NCBI GenBank assembly: GCA_002701395.1
Contig: NZVC01000036.1
Span: 1-51,672 of the forward strand
From: Maritimibacter sp.
GTDB taxonomy: Bacteria > Pseudomonadota > Alphaproteobacteria > Rhodobacterales > Rhodobacteraceae
Direction: 5' to 3'
DNA length: 51,672 nt
Of the stretch, positions 49,532 to 51,672 are shown piece after piece (position 1 is the first letter of the stretch; each line of letters begins with the position of its first letter). The position numbers and the translations under genes were made by a program. The notes below the pieces were generated by a model, which saw only the letters and a program-made list of their open reading frames with translations, was not told the DNA's origin and did no database searches.

Positions 49532-49593
49532 CCTCTTATTGTCGCGACGGCATTTTGTTATTATTTGCCCACCACTCAAAACAAGGACCCCCA

Positions 49594-50037
49594 ATGACGG
49601 AAATCATCGACGATATGGTCGGCGCAGGAGATGAAATTCTCACGCTGACCACAGAGATCGTGGCGGCTTATGCCGCGCGCAACCAGATGGCGCAAACCGA
49701 CCTGCCCAACCTGATCCAGACCGTCCATTCCACGCTGGCCGGCCTGGCGGGAATGGCCCCCGAGGTCGAAGAGGAAGAACCCGTGGCCGAGGCCCCGCTT
49801 GTCCCCGCGGTGCCGATCGACGCGTCCGTCACTCAGGACGCGATCATCTGCCTGGAAGACGGCAAGTCGTTCAAGACGCTGAAGCGCCACCTGCGCACCG
49901 CCTACGACATGTCCCCCGAGGAATACCGCGAGCGTTGGGGCCTGTCGAAAGACTACCCGATGGTTGCCCCCAGCTACTCGGCGAAACGGGCGGAAACCGC
50001 CAAGAAGATCGGCCTGGGCCGCAAGCCCAAGAAGTAA
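49594..50037 (+). CDS. mucR: MucR/Ros regulator (copy 2)
   Basis: Second copy of 8377-8820 with an identical protein. Confidence 0.92.
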   Translation: MTEIIDDMVGAGDEILTLTTEIVAAYAARNQMAQTDLPNLIQTVHSTLAGLAGMAPEVEEEEPVAEAPLVPAVPIDASVTQDAIICLEDGKSFKTLKRHLRTAYDMSPEEYRERWGLSKDYPMVAPSYSAKRAETAKKIGLGRKPKK

Positions 50038-50099
50038 CGCGCACGGATGCACACGGATGCATGGGCCGGGACAGTCTCTCTGGCCGCTGCTCCGCATGA

Positions 50100-50127
50100 A
50101 AAGGCCCCGGCATCAGCCGGGGCCTTT
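50100..50127 (+). terminator. Terminator after mucR (copy 2)
   Basis: Second copy of the 12-bp stem with ATCA loop at 8883-8910. Confidence 0.85.
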
Positions 50128-50137
50128 CTCGTCTCGG

Positions 50138-50163
50138 CAAATGTTTCGCGCGCGAAACATTTG
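50138..50163. promoter_or_regulatory. parS-like palindrome 2 (copy 2)
   Basis: Second copy of the 26-bp palindrome at 8921-8946. Confidence 0.85.
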
Positions 50164-50181
50164 TCCTCAGCCCGTTCGCCC

Positions 50182-51225
50182 TCAGGCGTTGTCGCGGATC
50201 CAGTCCAGCAGCCGGCCGCACAGGGCATCCGACATCCCCTGCCCGTCCAGCACCAGCGACTGGCCGTCCCAGCGCGCATAGATCCCGGGCGCGATGCGGT
50301 TGCGCACCGCGTCGGACGGCAGCCCATCCTTCTGCGCCCTGTCCTTCGCGGCCTCGCGCGTTTGCGGCTCCGGCGGGCCCGCATCGGCCCGCTCGAACTC
50401 TGCCAGCATCTGTTCCAGTACCGCCTGTTCCCCGGCGGCGGTGTCGGGCGCCGCAGCGTCCAATGCGGCGCGCAGCGCCTCTTGCCGGGACGCACGACCG
50501 TCCAGCACCTTCGCCAGCGCCAGACCCAAACGTTCGCCGATGGCCGAGGGGAACCGCAGCAGTTCATCGGCGGCGTGGTAAAGTTCAAGGAACGACCGGA
50601 TCTTCGACCGCTTCGCCCGGCTGGCCGAGGCGTACAGAGACAACAGCGCCTTCTTCTCGGTCTCGAACACGCCCTGTTCTACCGCCTTGGCCGCGACCCG
50701 GGCGCGTTCGTAGTAACTCAGACCGACGCGGATCTCGTTTTCCTCGACCATCGCGACATAGGCGTCGGCGGCCGTTTCGGGACGCCGCAGCACCGCCAGC
50801 ACGGTGGCGAACCGGTCGTCGCCGGTCTCGGCCCGCAGCCGCCCCAGCGCGGTCAGCCGCCGCCAGCCCGAGATCAGGCCGAACCGCCCCTGCCCCAGAT
50901 CGACCAGTTCCACCGGCGTCTGCTGGCCGCGCGCCCGCAGGCTTTCCATCAAGGCCTGCAATTCCTCGTCGTCGGAGACCAGCCGGTCGCGCACAAGGTA
51001 GCCCGTCTCGATCCGGTCCAGCGGCACCGCCTCGATCATCCGGCCCTGCGCCCGCGCCTCGCGCAGCGTGCCCGCCAGTTCCTCCAGCGCGGCAGAGGTC
51101 GACGCCTCGCTCGCGACCTGCGCGATGGGCGCCCGGCCCAGCGGCATGGATTTCGTCTCTAACGGTGCGCTTTGGGTCTCAAGATAGTCGCTTTGCGCCG
51201 GGCTCAGCCGTCTGCGTTTTGCCAT
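50182..51225 (-). CDS. parB: ParB (copy 2)
   Basis: Second copy of 8965-10008. It differs at 50976 and 51111, giving Ser84 and Ser39 instead of Ala and Gly. Both residues lie outside the SGWRRLTA box. Confidence 0.93.
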   Translation of the reverse strand: MAKRRRLSPAQSDYLETQSAPLETKSMPLGRAPIAQVASEASTSAALEELAGTLREARAQGRMIEAVPLDRIETGYLVRDRLVSDDEELQALMESLRARGQQTPVELVDLGQGRFGLISGWRRLTALGRLRAETGDDRFATVLAVLRRPETAADAYVAMVEENEIRVGLSYYERARVAAKAVEQGVFETEKKALLSLYASASRAKRSKIRSFLELYHAADELLRFPSAIGERLGLALAKVLDGRASRQEALRAALDAAAPDTAAGEQAVLEQMLAEFERADAGPPEPQTREAAKDRAQKDGLPSDAVRNRIAPGIYARWDGQSLVLDGQGMSDALCGRLLDWIRDNA

Positions 51226-51365
51226 GTCAGCCTCCGAAAATCCCTACCCTGCACCGAAGGGCGCAAAGTCCCGGTCAACGCACCGCGCGCTGCTTCTTCT
51301 CTTTGAAAATACCTCGGGGGAGTCACGCGACAGCGTGACGGGGGCAGCGCCCCCCTTCCCCCGCA

Positions 51366-51387
51366 AATGTTTCGCGCGCGAAACATT
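51366..51387. promoter_or_regulatory. parS-like palindrome 3 (copy 2)
   Basis: Second copy of the 22-bp palindrome at 10149-10170. Confidence 0.85.
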
Positions 51388-51672
51388 CACGCCACCGCCG
51401 TGGTGTCGCCGGCCTGCTGCGCCGCCAGTTCGTCGCGCCGCCAGATCCCGAACAGCAGCCGCTTGAAGGCGGCGTATGTCTCGTCGAACGCCTCGCGGCC
51501 GCGCACATAGGTCTCGCGGTTGAAGTCGCGGTAATCGGCCTCGTAGATCCCCGACACCTGCTCGCCCGCCTGCCCGATCAGCGCGGTGAAATCCTGCCGG
51601 TGCGGCGACAGCGTCTTGCCCAGATAGGCCTGCATCAGCCCCGCCAGTTCCGCCTGCTGCGCCCCGTCGTAC
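51387..51672 (-). CDS. parA: ParA, C-terminal fragment cut by the window end (copy 2)
   Basis: Only the last ~95 codons of parA are present (from YDGAQQAELAGLMQAYLGKT to the stop). The gene is complete at 10170-11567. This is truncation by the window, not a pseudogene. Confidence 0.93.
   Translation of the reverse strand, partial: YDGAQQAELAGLMQAYLGKTLSPHRQDFTALIGQAGEQVSGIYEADYRDFNRETYVRGREAFDETYAAFKRLLFGIWRRDELAAQQAGDTTAVA

Larger units (their letters stand above)
41218..51672. repeat. Terminal direct repeat, copy 2
   Basis: Second copy of bases 1-10455. It runs to the last base of the window and cuts parA. Two of the six differences (43167 and 46570) give the more family-typical residue here, so copy 2 is the better candidate for the true sequence. 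Confidence 0.95.

Noticed and set aside
41218..51672. True tandem duplication of nine genes
   Set aside because: Both copies end exactly at the window ends, and the unit circle contains a complete replicon. Terminal overlap is simpler, though read data are needed to be certain.

Overview
The window looks like a high-GC alphaproteobacterial plasmid from the Rhodobacterales (Roseobacter/Paracoccaceae type). The evidence is a RepA-family (RPA) initiator divergent from parA-parB, a MucR/Ros regulator, RTX metalloproteases and the overall coding style. Bases 1-10455 recur at 41218-51672 with a constant offset of 41217 and only a handful of single-base differences. The simplest reading is a circular replicon of about 41.2 kb whose linear contig carries 10.5 kb of terminal overlap. 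Each gene in the overlap is therefore listed twice, and the second entry is marked as copy 2.

Layout of the unit circle. Bases 1-8.9 kb hold a CapD/FlaA1-type nucleotide-sugar dehydratase, a soluble globin-coupled chemoreceptor, three glycosyltransferases, a sialic-acid-synthase homologue and a MucR regulator. Bases 8.9-13.1 kb are the replication and partition backbone: parB, parA, an origin with three 22-bp iterons and a DnaA box, repA, and parS-like palindromes at three places. Bases 13.2-15.8 kb carry two tandem paralogous secreted proteins with a tail-fibre-like C-terminus. Bases 15.8-23.2 kb carry a TPR-GT32 protein, an unknown protein, a GT-B-like protein, a GT42/DUF115-like protein, a sulfotransferase-like protein and ugd. 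Bases 23.3-26.0 kb encode a large RTX protein with unusual His/Lys-rich repeats. Bases 26.0-31.1 kb carry a second sulfotransferase, an FkbM methyltransferase and a capsule-type ABC exporter (KpsM-, KpsE- and KpsT-like). Bases 31.1-31.8 kb are an AbrB-Doc toxin-antitoxin module. Bases 31.8-36.4 kb carry a coupled small gene plus putative glycosyltransferase, then a tightly coupled operon of CMP-nonulosonate synthetase fused to a HAD phosphatase, a GT42 sialyltransferase and an AGE-family isomerase. Bases 36.4-41.0 kb encode two serralysin-like RTX metalloproteases flanking a small secreted protein.

Taken together, this is an accessory plasmid devoted to the cell surface. It appears to encode a sulfated, uronic-acid-containing capsule or exopolysaccharide decorated with a sialic-acid-type sugar and exported by an ABC system. 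It also encodes secreted RTX proteins, an oxygen- or gas-sensing chemoreceptor and a capsule-type regulator. This resembles the known RepA-type biofilm plasmids of roseobacters, but no rhamnose (rml) genes are present.

The most interesting combination is in the nonulosonate genes. The synthase resembles animal NANS rather than standard bacterial NeuB, and the activating enzyme is fused to an apparently intact phosphatase, as in the domain order of vertebrate CMAS. With the adjacent AGE-family isomerase this suggests a 9-phosphate route, possibly making Kdn. No relaxase, transposase, CRISPR array, tRNA or rRNA was seen. Missing parts that must be supplied elsewhere include an outer-membrane polysaccharide channel, KpsC/S-type lipid-anchor enzymes and a type I secretion apparatus for the RTX proteins.
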